NCBI RefSeq assembly: GCF_900103615.1
Contig: NZ_FNGW01000010.1
Coordinates: 1 to 64,000 of the forward strand
Origin: Romboutsia lituseburensis DSM 797
GTDB taxonomy: Bacteria > Bacillota > Clostridia > Peptostreptococcales > Peptostreptococcaceae
Length of the DNA: 64,000 bases
Direction: 5' to 3'
Part shown: positions 9,820-17,077 of the stretch, one piece after another
How the letters are laid out: each line of letters starts with the position of its first letter
Position numbering within the stretch: position 1 is the first letter of the stretch
Program-made: the position numbers and the translations under genes
Notes under the pieces: model-generated
Databases searched by the model: none
Told to the model about the DNA's origin: nothing
What the model saw: the letters and a program-made list of their open reading frames with translations, nothing else

Positions 9820-10215
9820 GGCCATCATACCTATAAACATACCTATAAAATATGGTATAAGCCATATAGCCCAAACTACTATACTAAATTTATGGAAGAA
9901 TTTCTTTTTATCTTCATTTCCTTTTAATAAAACATATGTTGCCCATAAAGCATGAAATAGCATTAATACTATTGCTAAAAATCCTGTAATACCATGTAAA
10001 TTTTGAGTAAAACTAGATGTAACAATAGAAGCAGATGATTTAGCTATTTGACCCATAGTTAGGGTACCAAGTGTATCACATATTAAACCACACCAGAAGA
10101 TAATAACATGTGTTTTATTTAAAGTATTAGCTTTTCTTTCACTAAATACACCGATTGTATAAAGTACTAGAGCTGATGTAATAAATACTATTGCCATTAT
10201 TAATTTTGAATCCAT
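9817..10215 (-). CDS. hsmA: HsmA-family heme-associated membrane protein
   Basis: The protein of about 132 residues has four hydrophobic segments and matches the TIGR03987/HsmA family by its opening (MDSKLIMAIVFITSALVLYT), the conserved TIGVFSERK and the central W-x-G-L-I-C-D-T-L-G-T region. In C. difficile, HsmA is a membrane protein made with the regulator HsmR in response to heme and is reported to bind heme and lower oxidative stress; that knowledge is transferred by similarity and gene order. I choose the ATG at 10215, because the SD AAGGAG (inside the last codons of hsmR) is eight bases before it; a GTG at 10224 would overlap the SD. It is the second gene of hsmR-hsmA. Confidence 0.8.
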   Translation of the reverse strand: MDSKLIMAIVFITSALVLYTIGVFSERKANTLNKTHVIIFWCGLICDTLGTLTMGQIAKSSASIVTSSFTQNLHGITGFLAIVLMLFHALWATYVLLKGNEDKKKFFHKFSIVVWAIWLIPYFIGMFIGMMA

Positions 10216-10220
10216 AAATA

Positions 10221-10652
10221 TCACTCCTTAATTTTCGATAAAATATTTCTTAAATTTTCAACTAAGTTATTTAATTCCTCTTCACTGCAATCCTTGAATA
10301 TATCATCAAAGCTATGTTGCATTTTTTCTTTAAAGTTAATTGCAAATTCAAATCCTTTTTTAGTGAATTTTAGATAAGTATTTCTTTTATCATTTTCTTT
10401 TTTAAATTTTTCAACAAATCCATTTTGCTCTAATCTACTTACTATGCCTGATACAGTACCTTTAGCTAAAGACATTTGATCACACAAATCTGAAATAGTC
10501 ATTTCTCTATTGTGAGCAATTAATTTAATAACTATAACTTGTTGATGCGTTAATCCATTTTCCTTAAAATTATCTTCAATAGAGTACATTGTTTTAGAGT
10601 AAAGTTCTTTCAACAACATAGCAATTCTAAATGCATCGCAATTCGAATTCAC
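10221..10652 (-). CDS. hsmR: HsmR-type MarR-family regulator
   Basis: The 143-residue protein is a MarR-family winged helix regulator: helices up to about residue 40, the helix-turn-helix LIAHNREMTISDLCDQMSLA (45-64) and recognition helix KGTVSGIVSRLEQNGF, then the wing KENDKRNTYLKFT. It starts at a GTG with SD TAGGAG eight bases upstream. Its stop overlaps the SD of hsmA. By analogy with C. difficile it represses its own operon until heme is present. Two nearly identical 16-20 bp palindromes flank the promoter boxes, which fits autoregulation and supports the naming. Sensing of heme is inferred from family and synteny only. Confidence 0.8.
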   Translation of the reverse strand: MNSNCDAFRIAMLLKELYSKTMYSIEDNFKENGLTHQQVIVIKLIAHNREMTISDLCDQMSLAKGTVSGIVSRLEQNGFVEKFKKENDKRNTYLKFTKKGFEFAINFKEKMQHSFDDIFKDCSEEELNNLVENLRNILSKIKE

Positions 10653-10675
10653 AGTATCATCTCCTAAAATAAAAT

Positions 10676-10691
10676 AGTTCCTATGCGAACT
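10676..10691. promoter_or_regulatory. Operator 1 for HsmR (candidate)
   Basis: The palindrome AGTTCCTATGCGAACT abuts the -10 box on the downstream side. It has the same arms and the same centre pattern as the second site at 10720-10739. Confidence 0.65.
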
Positions 10692-10720
10692 AATATAATA
10701 TAAAGTATATTAAAAGTCAA
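10692..10720 (-). promoter_or_regulatory. Promoter of hsmR-hsmA
   Basis: On the minus strand: TTGACT (10715-10720), 17-base spacer, TATATT (10692-10697). It lies between the two palindromic operators. Confidence 0.8.
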
Positions 10721-10739
10721 TAGTTTCTGTGCAAACTAT
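10720..10739. promoter_or_regulatory. Operator 2 for HsmR (candidate)
   Basis: The palindrome ATAGTTTCTGTGCAAACTAT overlaps the upstream end of the -35 box by one base. The shared consensus with operator 1 is AGTTyCTrTGCrAACT. Confidence 0.65.
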
Positions 10740-10825
10740 TTTTGGATATACAAAATTATATTAAATAATAAATAAAAGATATGTTTTAATCAAACAATTA
10801 AAGTCAAATTTAGATAAAAAATTTG

Positions 10826-10854
10826 TTTACTTTTAAAATAAGTAGTGCTAAAAT
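10826..10854 (+). promoter_or_regulatory. Promoter of the opp leader
   Basis: TTTACT (10826-10831), 17-base spacer and TAAAAT (10849-10854) with an upstream TG one base away (extended -10). Transcription would start near 10861, about 234 bases before oppB. Confidence 0.6.
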
Positions 10855-10891
10855 TATCCTGTAAAGAAAAGTTGAATAATTCTGAAATTAG

Positions 10892-10938
10892 AGCCATGAA
10901 GGTTTTACACAATAAGTGTATACTTTTATGGCTTTTTT
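10892..10938 (+). terminator. Terminator within the opp leader
   Basis: An imperfect stem of 17-18 pairs (AGCCATGAAGGTTTTACAC with GTGTATACTTTTATGGCT) is followed by six T. It lies about 30 bases after the predicted start of transcription and before oppB, so it is either an attenuator or the end of a short RNA. No protein gene precedes it on this strand. Confidence 0.65.
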
Positions 10939-11080
10939 ACGTTTAAACAAATTATGATACTTCATAATCTTTAAATAATTACTGAAATTGATCAACATCA
11001 TACATTATGATTAGAATAAAAAATGTACTTTTGAGCAATGGATTAAGTCGTTGGCAACATAATCGAAGCGAATTTTTTTA
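10933..11080 (+). repeat. Full copy B of terminator-linked dispersed element
   Basis: A 148-base stretch matches copy D (54230-54375, 146 bases) at both ends and in the middle. The start TTTTTTACGTTTAA aligns with TTTTTTATGCTTAA, then ATTATGATACTTCAT with ATTGTGATACTTCAT, then AATAAAAAATGTACTTTTGA with the equivalent block, and finally AAGTCGTTGGCAACA and CGAAGCGAATTTTTTTA. The copy begins at the U-tract of the preceding terminator and ends just before the oppB ribosome binding site. No gene is visible in it. Confidence 0.6.
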
Positions 11081-11094
11081 TAAGGGGTGTTACT

Positions 11095-12081
11095 TTGGGG
11101 ATAAATATATTAAAAAAAATAATTCAGTTTATAGGTGTAATGCTTTTATTATCTATAGTTGTATTTTGTATATCAAGATTAGCTCCTGGGGATCCATTAA
11201 AATCCTATTACGGAGAGACTGTTGAAAGAATGAGTATACATGAAAGAGAGAATGCATTAGACAAACTAGGCTTAAATGAACCTATATATATTCAATATGG
11301 GAAATGGGTATCTAACTGTTTAAAGGGTGATTTTGGAATTTCATTTAAATATAAGCAACCAGTTACAACAGTAATAAAAGATGTATATATAAATACTTTA
11401 ATTTTAGGTGGATTAGGATATGTATTAACTTTTGTATTAGCATTGATATTGGGTATATTTTGTGCATTACATGAGGATAAGTTAATAGATAAAGTTATAT
11501 GCAAATTTGGTACTATAACTAATTGTATCCCGTCATTTTGGGTATCGTTAGTATTAATATTAATTTTTAGTATTAATTTAGGAATTTTACCAACTAGTGG
11601 AGCGTATTCTATGGGCAAAGAAAGTGATATAGCTAATAGAATAGTACATTTAATTTTACCTATAACCGTTTTGATATTAAGTCACTTATGGTATTACACA
11701 TATATGATAAGAAATAAATTATTAGATGAAATTAGAGAGGATTATGTTTTACTTTGTAAAGCTAAAGGAATGCATAATAAAGCAATAATATATAAACATT
11801 GTCTAAGAAATATAATGCCTACATATATAAGCATAATGGCAATCTCAGTACCTCATATATTAGGAGGAACCTATATTGTAGAACAAGTATTTTCATATCC
11901 AGGTTTAGGATCTCTTTGTTTTGAGAGTGCAAAATACCATGATTACAATATGCTTTTAATATTAAGTTTATTAACTGGAGCTTTAGTAGTAACTTCAAAT
12001 ATGGTTGCTCAGGTTATTAACAATAAAATAGATCCTAGAATGAAACATAATAGAGGTGAAAATAGTGAGATTGCAATATAG
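11095..12081 (+). CDS. oppB: Oligopeptide ABC transporter permease OppB
   Basis: The protein of 328 residues is a six-helix permease of the OppB/DppB/NikB family. It shows the RLAPGDP motif near residue 22-28 (typical of this subfamily), a large extracytoplasmic loop, and the EAA-type loop KAKGMHNKAIIYKHCLRNI that contacts the ATPases. It starts at a TTG: the SD AAGGGGTG is seven bases before it and no ATG is nearby. It is first of five genes in the order B-C-A-D-F, the arrangement of the opp operon known in C. difficile. The upstream leader holds a terminator and a dispersed repeat, so its expression may be conditional. Confidence 0.92.
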   Translation: MGINILKKIIQFIGVMLLLSIVVFCISRLAPGDPLKSYYGETVERMSIHERENALDKLGLNEPIYIQYGKWVSNCLKGDFGISFKYKQPVTTVIKDVYINTLILGGLGYVLTFVLALILGIFCALHEDKLIDKVICKFGTITNCIPSFWVSLVLILIFSINLGILPTSGAYSMGKESDIANRIVHLILPITVLILSHLWYYTYMIRNKLLDEIREDYVLLCKAKGMHNKAIIYKHCLRNIMPTYISIMAISVPHILGGTYIVEQVFSYPGLGSLCFESAKYHDYNMLLILSLLTGALVVTSNMVAQVINNKIDPRMKHNRGENSEIAI

Positions 12082-12958
12082 TGACTTTGAAGTGGTAGGT
12101 GCAAATTATCTTAAACAAGAAAATGTAGAAATAAAAAATAAAAAAAATAAAAATATGCCATATATATCCGTTGGAATCTTAATACTAATAATTTTATGTT
12201 GCTGCTTTAATAAGCAAGTAATGAATCATGATCCAAAGTATATGGATTTAATAAATTCAAGCTTATCTCCAAATAAAGAATTTTATTTTGGAACAGATTC
12301 TATGGGAAGAGATATATTTTCAATGATATGGTATGGTGGAAAAATATCTTTATTTATAGGAATATTATCGACTATAATCTCAACATTTATAGGAATAGTA
12401 TATGGAAGTATAAGTGGAATAGCATCAGAATTAATTGATGATATTATGATGAGGCTTACAGAAATTATTTTAAGTATACCATCTATATTAGTAATAATAT
12501 TTGTTCAAGCTATACTAGGAAAGTCTACACCTATATCTATTTCAATAGTAATAGGAATTACTAGTTGGATGAATATAGCTAAAGTTGTAAGGAGCGAAGT
12601 GAGGCAAATTAGGAATAGCGAATATATATTAGCAGCAAGAACTATGGGAGGCAGCTATATGTATATAATATATCAACATTTAGTTCCAAACTTTATATCA
12701 TCAATAATGTTTATGGTAGTAACGAATATAGGAACAGCAATAGGAACTGAATCTACTCTTAGTTTTTTAGGAATAGGACTACCGTTAGAAATTATATCAT
12801 GGGGAAGTATGTTATCCTTGTCAGAGCAATCATTATTGACCAATCAATGGTGGGTAATATTAATACCAGGGATATTTTTAGTAACAACGTTAGTTTGTAT
12901 AACTAATATAGGAAATTATATAAGAAAACTAAATAATAAAAAGCTGAGTAATATATAA
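12065..12958 (+). CDS. oppC: Oligopeptide ABC transporter permease OppC
   Basis: The second permease, about 297 residues, has an N-terminal hydrophobic helix (ISVGILILIILCCCF) followed by the OppC_N motif FGTDSMGRDIFSMIWYG, five more helices and the EAA loop AARTMGGSYMYIIYQHLVPN. Its start overlaps the end of oppB by 17 bases. I prefer the GTG at 12065 because the SD AGAGGTG lies six bases ahead of it; the GTG at 12056 sits within that SD. It forms the channel together with OppB. Confidence 0.9.
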   Translation: MRLQYSDFEVVGANYLKQENVEIKNKKNKNMPYISVGILILIILCCCFNKQVMNHDPKYMDLINSSLSPNKEFYFGTDSMGRDIFSMIWYGGKISLFIGILSTIISTFIGIVYGSISGIASELIDDIMMRLTEIILSIPSILVIIFVQAILGKSTPISISIVIGITSWMNIAKVVRSEVRQIRNSEYILAARTMGGSYMYIIYQHLVPNFISSIMFMVVTNIGTAIGTESTLSFLGIGLPLEIISWGSMLSLSEQSLLTNQWWVILIPGIFLVTTLVCITNIGNYIRKLNNKKLSNI

Positions 12959-13026
12959 AAAATATAGCAAATACTAGAGCTAGTATTTGAAATAAATTAT
13001 TAAGACTATAAACGAGGGGGATAATT

Positions 13027-14598
13027 ATGAAACTGAAAAAGCTGAAAATTATGAGCTTAGTAATGATTTTAAGTTTAATGGCAGGATGTTCAGCATCTAA
13101 AGAAGATTCAACAAAACAATCTGATAGTAAAGTTAAGTCGTCAGATGAAAAAGTTTTAGTTTATGGGAGTGGAGATTATACAAGTATAAATCCAGCATTA
13201 TATGAACATGGAGAAATAAACTCATTAATATTTAATGGCCTTACTGCCCATGATAAAAATAATAAAGTAGTTCCTTGCTTAGCTGAAAGTTGGGAGTTTG
13301 ATAAAGATACTAATACATATACTTTTAAGTTAAGAGAAGATGTAAAATGGCATGATGGCAAGAATTTCACAGCAGATGATGTTAAATTTACATTAGAAAC
13401 AATAATGAATCCAGAGAATGCTTCTGAAATAGCATCAAATTATGAAGATATAACTAATATAAAAGTTGTAGACAAATCAACTGTAAAAATAACTTTAAAA
13501 GCTCCAAATGTAGCGATGCTTGATTATTTAACAATTGGAATGCTACCAAAGCATTTATTAGAAGGTAAAGATATAACAACAGATCCATATAATCAAAGTC
13601 CAATAGGTACAGGACCTTTCAAATTAGATAAATGGGATAAAGGTCAGAGTATAACTTTGGTTAAAAATGAAGACTATTTTGAAAAAGAACCTGGATTAGA
13701 TAAGGTTGTATTTAAGATAGTAGTAGATGCAAAAGCTAAGGCAATGCAACTTAAATCTGGAGAGTTAGATTTAGCTCAAGTTACACCTAAAGACATGGCT
13801 ATATTTGAAGGAAATAAAGATTTCAATGTAAATATAATGAAGACTTCAGATTATAGAGGTATAATGTATAACTTTAATGCACCTTTATTTAAAGAAAATA
13901 AAGAACTACCAAATGCATTAAGTTATGCAATAGATAGAAAAGCAATACTAGAGAGTGTATTACTTGGACATGGCCAAATTGCATATTCTCCACTACAAGC
14001 TGGACCATACAACAATCCAGATATAGAAAAATTTGATTATAATCCAGAGAAAACTAAGCAAGAACTAGAAAAAAATGGATGGAAATTAAATTCACAAAGT
14101 ATATATGAGAAAAATAGAACAAAGCTATCTTTTGAAATAGTTTGTGGTGAAGGTGATCAAGTAAGAATAGATATGGCTAAGATATGTTCACAACAATTAA
14201 AACAAGTTGGTGTTGATGCTAAGGTATCGGTTAAGTCTGAAATTGATTGGGAAAATCAAGATAGTTATTTAATTGGATGGGGTAGTCCATTTGATCCAGA
14301 TGATCATACATATAAAGTATTTGGAACAGATAAAGGTTCTAATTTTAATATGTATTCTAATAAAAAAATTGATGAATTACTTCAAAAAGCAAGAGAAACA
14401 GATAACAATGATGAAAGAATGAAATACTATAAAGAATTCCAAGAAGAAATGGTTAAAGATATGCCATATACATTTATAACATATATAGACGCTATATATG
14501 TTGGAAAAAATAATGTAAAAGGTATAACTCCTGAAACTACTTTAGGACATCATGGAGTAGGTATATTCTGGAATATAGCTGATTGGACAATAGAATAA
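13027..14598 (+). CDS. oppA: Oligopeptide-binding lipoprotein OppA
   Basis: The 523-residue protein is a family 5 extracellular solute-binding protein. It has a lipoprotein signal peptide ending in SLMAGC with C21 as the lipidated residue, a low-complexity Ser/Lys linker to about residue 43, and the signature region AESWEFDKDTNTYTFKLR and DVKWHDGKNFTADDVKFTLE used to hold peptide backbones. It follows oppC after 68 bases with SD GAGGGGG. A very stable hairpin follows the stop. It catches peptides at the cell surface for OppBC. In C. difficile, loss of Opp raises sporulation; the same role here is inference. Confidence 0.92.
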   Translation: MKLKKLKIMSLVMILSLMAGCSASKEDSTKQSDSKVKSSDEKVLVYGSGDYTSINPALYEHGEINSLIFNGLTAHDKNNKVVPCLAESWEFDKDTNTYTFKLREDVKWHDGKNFTADDVKFTLETIMNPENASEIASNYEDITNIKVVDKSTVKITLKAPNVAMLDYLTIGMLPKHLLEGKDITTDPYNQSPIGTGPFKLDKWDKGQSITLVKNEDYFEKEPGLDKVVFKIVVDAKAKAMQLKSGELDLAQVTPKDMAIFEGNKDFNVNIMKTSDYRGIMYNFNAPLFKENKELPNALSYAIDRKAILESVLLGHGQIAYSPLQAGPYNNPDIEKFDYNPEKTKQELEKNGWKLNSQSIYEKNRTKLSFEIVCGEGDQVRIDMAKICSQQLKQVGVDAKVSVKSEIDWENQDSYLIGWGSPFDPDDHTYKVFGTDKGSNFNMYSNKKIDELLQKARETDNNDERMKYYKEFQEEMVKDMPYTFITYIDAIYVGKNNVKGITPETTLGHHGVGIFWNIADWTIE

Positions 14599-14609
14599 TT
14601 ATTTTAAAT

Positions 14610-14640
14610 AGCTTAAGGAGTTATAGACTCCTTAAGCTTT
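14610..14640 (+). terminator. Stable hairpin between oppA and oppD
   Basis: A perfect 12-bp stem (AGCTTAAGGAGT with ACTCCTTAAGCT, 5-base loop) is followed by only two extra T before A, so it should be at most a partial terminator. It may protect the oppA message from 3' decay so that more binding protein than transporter is made. Confidence 0.6.
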
Positions 14641-14663
14641 AAATAGTATAGGGGTAGATTATT

Positions 14664-15689
14664 ATGAAAGATATCTTAGAGATAAAAAATTTAGAAGTTA
14701 GTTTTGACACAGAAGATGGAGAAGTTAAAGCAGTAAGGAACATAGATTTAAGGCTTAAAAAAGGAGAAACTTTAGCAATAGTAGGAGAATCAGGATGTGG
14801 AAAATCAGTTTTATGTAAAAGTATAATGAGTATTTTACCGAAAAATGGTTTTATAAAAAGGGGAGAGATACTTTTAAATAATCAAAATTTGGTTGACAAA
14901 ACTCAAAAAGAAATGAATAAAGTTAGGGGGAAAGAGATAAGTATGATATTTCAAGACCCAATGACATCGCTGAATCCAACAATTTCAATAGGTAAACAAA
15001 TTAAAGAATCTGTACTAATACATAATAAAATAAACAAAAAAGAAGCAAAAAAGAAGGCGATAGAGTTAATTGAATTAGTAGGCATAGATAATGCTATCAG
15101 TAGATACAATCAATATCCACATCATTTTTCAGGAGGAATGAGGCAAAGGATAGTAATAGCTATAGCACTGGCATGTAACCCAAAGATACTTATAGCAGAT
15201 GAACCAACTACTGCACTAGATGTTACTATTCAATCTCAAATAATTCAATTAATTAAAAATTTACAAGAAAAAACAGGTATATCTATTGTGTTTATAACAC
15301 ATGATTTAGGTGTAGTAGCTGAAATTGCAGATAGAGTAGCTGTTATGTATGCAGGAAAGATAGTTGAGATAGGAACAACTGAAGATATATTTTATAATGC
15401 AAAACATCCTTATACATTAGGACTTTTAAATTCATTGCCTGATATCGAAAATAACGTAGATTTTTTATATAACATACCTGGTATGCCTCCAGATTTGATA
15501 AACCCTCCTAAAGGAGATGCATTTGCTTGTAGAAATGATAATGCTTTAAAAATTGATTATTTTGAAGAACCACCTATGTTTAAAATAAGTGAAAATCATA
15601 GTGCATCAACTTGGTTACTTCATGAAAAAGCATCTAAACTTAATAAAAGTAGATTTATAAAATCAGAAAAGAGGGTTATCAATGAATAA
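14664..15689 (+). CDS. oppD: Oligopeptide ABC transporter ATPase OppD
   Basis: The 341-residue ABC ATPase has Walker A GESGCGKS (41-48), Q-loop FQDP, signature SGGMRQR (from 156), Walker B LIADEP with D179/E180, and the switch histidine in FITHD. The C-terminal peptide-transporter region (from about 260, IPGMPPDLINPPKGDAFACR) is the usual OppD tail; as in Bacillus OppD, the cysteines that bind a cluster in some proteobacterial relatives are not in the canonical places. The SD is TAGGGGTAG. It overlaps oppF by eight bases, so the two ATPases are probably translationally coupled. Confidence 0.93.
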   Translation: MKDILEIKNLEVSFDTEDGEVKAVRNIDLRLKKGETLAIVGESGCGKSVLCKSIMSILPKNGFIKRGEILLNNQNLVDKTQKEMNKVRGKEISMIFQDPMTSLNPTISIGKQIKESVLIHNKINKKEAKKKAIELIELVGIDNAISRYNQYPHHFSGGMRQRIVIAIALACNPKILIADEPTTALDVTIQSQIIQLIKNLQEKTGISIVFITHDLGVVAEIADRVAVMYAGKIVEIGTTEDIFYNAKHPYTLGLLNSLPDIENNVDFLYNIPGMPPDLINPPKGDAFACRNDNALKIDYFEEPPMFKISENHSASTWLLHEKASKLNKSRFIKSEKRVINE

Positions 15690-16623
15690 AGAAAAAATCC
15701 TACAGATAAAAAATTTAAAACAATATTTTAAACTAGATAAAAACAATATAATAAAAGCTGTTGATGATATATCGTTTGATATTTATAAAGGTGAAATTTT
15801 TGGATTAGTAGGAGAATCAGGCTCAGGAAAATCTACTATAGGAAGATGTATAATGAATATTTATAAGCCGACTAATGGAAATATAGTTTATAGAAATAAA
15901 TGTATAACTGATAGAAAAGTATATAAAAAAGAAAGATCTTTTATAAATAAAAATATGCAACTAATATTTCAAGATTCTGCATCAGCTTTAAATCCAAGAA
16001 TGAAAATAGGAGATATAATAGCAGAGCCATTAAAAATACAAAAAATTTATAAAAACAAAGAAGAGAGATATGAAAAAGTAAAAAAAGTTTTAAGTTTAGT
16101 AGGATTAGATGAAAATATTATAAATAAATATCCAAGTGAATTTTCAGGAGGTCAAAGGCAAAGAATACAAATAGCTAGGGCAATTTGTATAGATCCAGAA
16201 TTTATAATAGCAGATGAACCAATTGCATCTCTTGATGTTTCTATTCAAGCTCAGATCGTAAATTTATTTAAAAAATTAAAAAAAGAAGCTGATTTAACTT
16301 GTTTATTTATAGCCCATGATTTATCTATGATTAAGCATATAAGTGATAGAATAGGTGTAATGTATAATGGAAAATTAGTAGAGTTAGCTACGGCAGATGA
16401 GTTGTATAATAATCCTATACATCCGTATACAAAATCATTATTATCATCTATACCAATACCAGATCCTAAAAGGGTAAAAGCAAGACAAAAAATTAAATAT
16501 AGTCATACAATGCATGATTATTCTAAAGAAAAACCTGAATGGATAGAGGTATATAAAGACCACTATGTGTATCTAGCTAAAAGAGAGATTCAATTATTTG
16601 ATAATAAATTAAATATAGTATAG
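15682..16623 (+). CDS. oppF: Oligopeptide ABC transporter ATPase OppF
   Basis: The 313-residue partner ATPase has Walker A GESGSGKST (44-52), signature FSGGQRQRIQIARAI, Walker B IIADEP and the switch histidine in FIAHD, followed by the OppF-type tail with NPIHPYTKSLLSSIPIPDP. Its start lies inside the last codons of oppD with SD AAGAGGG. It is the last gene of the operon: a terminator follows its stop at once. The last 45 residues (from HTMHDYSKEKPEW) resemble the usual C-terminal extension, without the cluster-binding cysteines seen in some homologues. Confidence 0.92.
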   Translation: MNKEKILQIKNLKQYFKLDKNNIIKAVDDISFDIYKGEIFGLVGESGSGKSTIGRCIMNIYKPTNGNIVYRNKCITDRKVYKKERSFINKNMQLIFQDSASALNPRMKIGDIIAEPLKIQKIYKNKEERYEKVKKVLSLVGLDENIINKYPSEFSGGQRQRIQIARAICIDPEFIIADEPIASLDVSIQAQIVNLFKKLKKEADLTCLFIAHDLSMIKHISDRIGVMYNGKLVELATADELYNNPIHPYTKSLLSSIPIPDPKRVKARQKIKYSHTMHDYSKEKPEWIEVYKDHYVYLAKREIQLFDNKLNIV

Positions 16624-16671
16624 AAAAATAGTGATTATAATGCTGATGATAATTTATAATCACTATTTTTT
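16624..16671 (+). terminator. Terminator after oppF
   Basis: The stem AAAAATAGTGATTATAA pairs with TTATAATCACTATTTTT and ends in T residues. Confidence 0.85.
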
Positions 16672-16799
16672 ATGACTATAAATTTAAAAATTTATCTATT
16701 TATATATAATATAAAAAGAATTTATAAAATTATGTATAAATATGGCTATATATCCATATTTACAATATAATTATACTTGAGTAATGAAATTACTATATG

Positions 16800-16946
16800 G
16801 ATAATATTAAAAAGGAAGATGGATGAAATTTCCACACAGTGCCGCTACTGTAATTAGGGAGCTAAAACTATAAAAGCCACTGGATATATTCTGGGAAGGC
16901 AAGTTAAAGTGAAGATCTATAAGTCAGGATACTTTTATAATATTAA
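16800..16946 (+). ncRNA. Cobalamin riboswitch
   Basis: All conserved blocks of the cobalamin aptamer occur in order: AAAGGAAG then GGATGAAATTTCC, the CCGCTACTGTAA block (16841-16853), AGCCACTGG, GGGAAGGC, and the B12 box TAAGTCAGGATACTT (16919-16933). Short flanking arms AATATTA (near 16803) and TAATATT (near 16940) can close the outer stem. The next gene is a BtuC-type permease, so the riboswitch should turn B12 import down when cobalamin is plentiful. The B12 box is shortened compared with the usual AGGAGACCTGCC form, which is seen in many Clostridia. Confidence 0.93.
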
Positions 16947-16949
16947 AAA

Positions 16950-17076
16950 TATCGATACTCTTCGGTACAAAGGGTGATATTAAATAATATTAAATGAAAA
17001 ATATACGAAAAACTTTGTGGAGTATCCTTATACTAATCTATATGTAATGCAATAATTTAGTGACTAGGAGATTAGA
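16950..17076 (+). promoter_or_regulatory. Expression platform of the cobalamin riboswitch
   Basis: Two helices compete here. ATATC (16950-16954) can pair locally with GATAT (16976-16980), or GATACTC...CAAAG (16954-16972) can pair with CTTTG...GAGTATC (17013-17026). Nearer the gene, CTAATCT (17033-17039) is the exact complement of AGATTAG (17069-17075), which covers the end of the AGGAG ribosome binding site and the bases up to the start codon. No U-tailed terminator is seen, so control looks translational. Confidence 0.55.
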
Positions 17077-17077
17077 G

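Noticed and set aside
11007-11225. Plus-strand open frame of 72 codons before and inside oppB
   Set aside because: It has no SD, runs through the dispersed element, and overlaps oppB in another frame.
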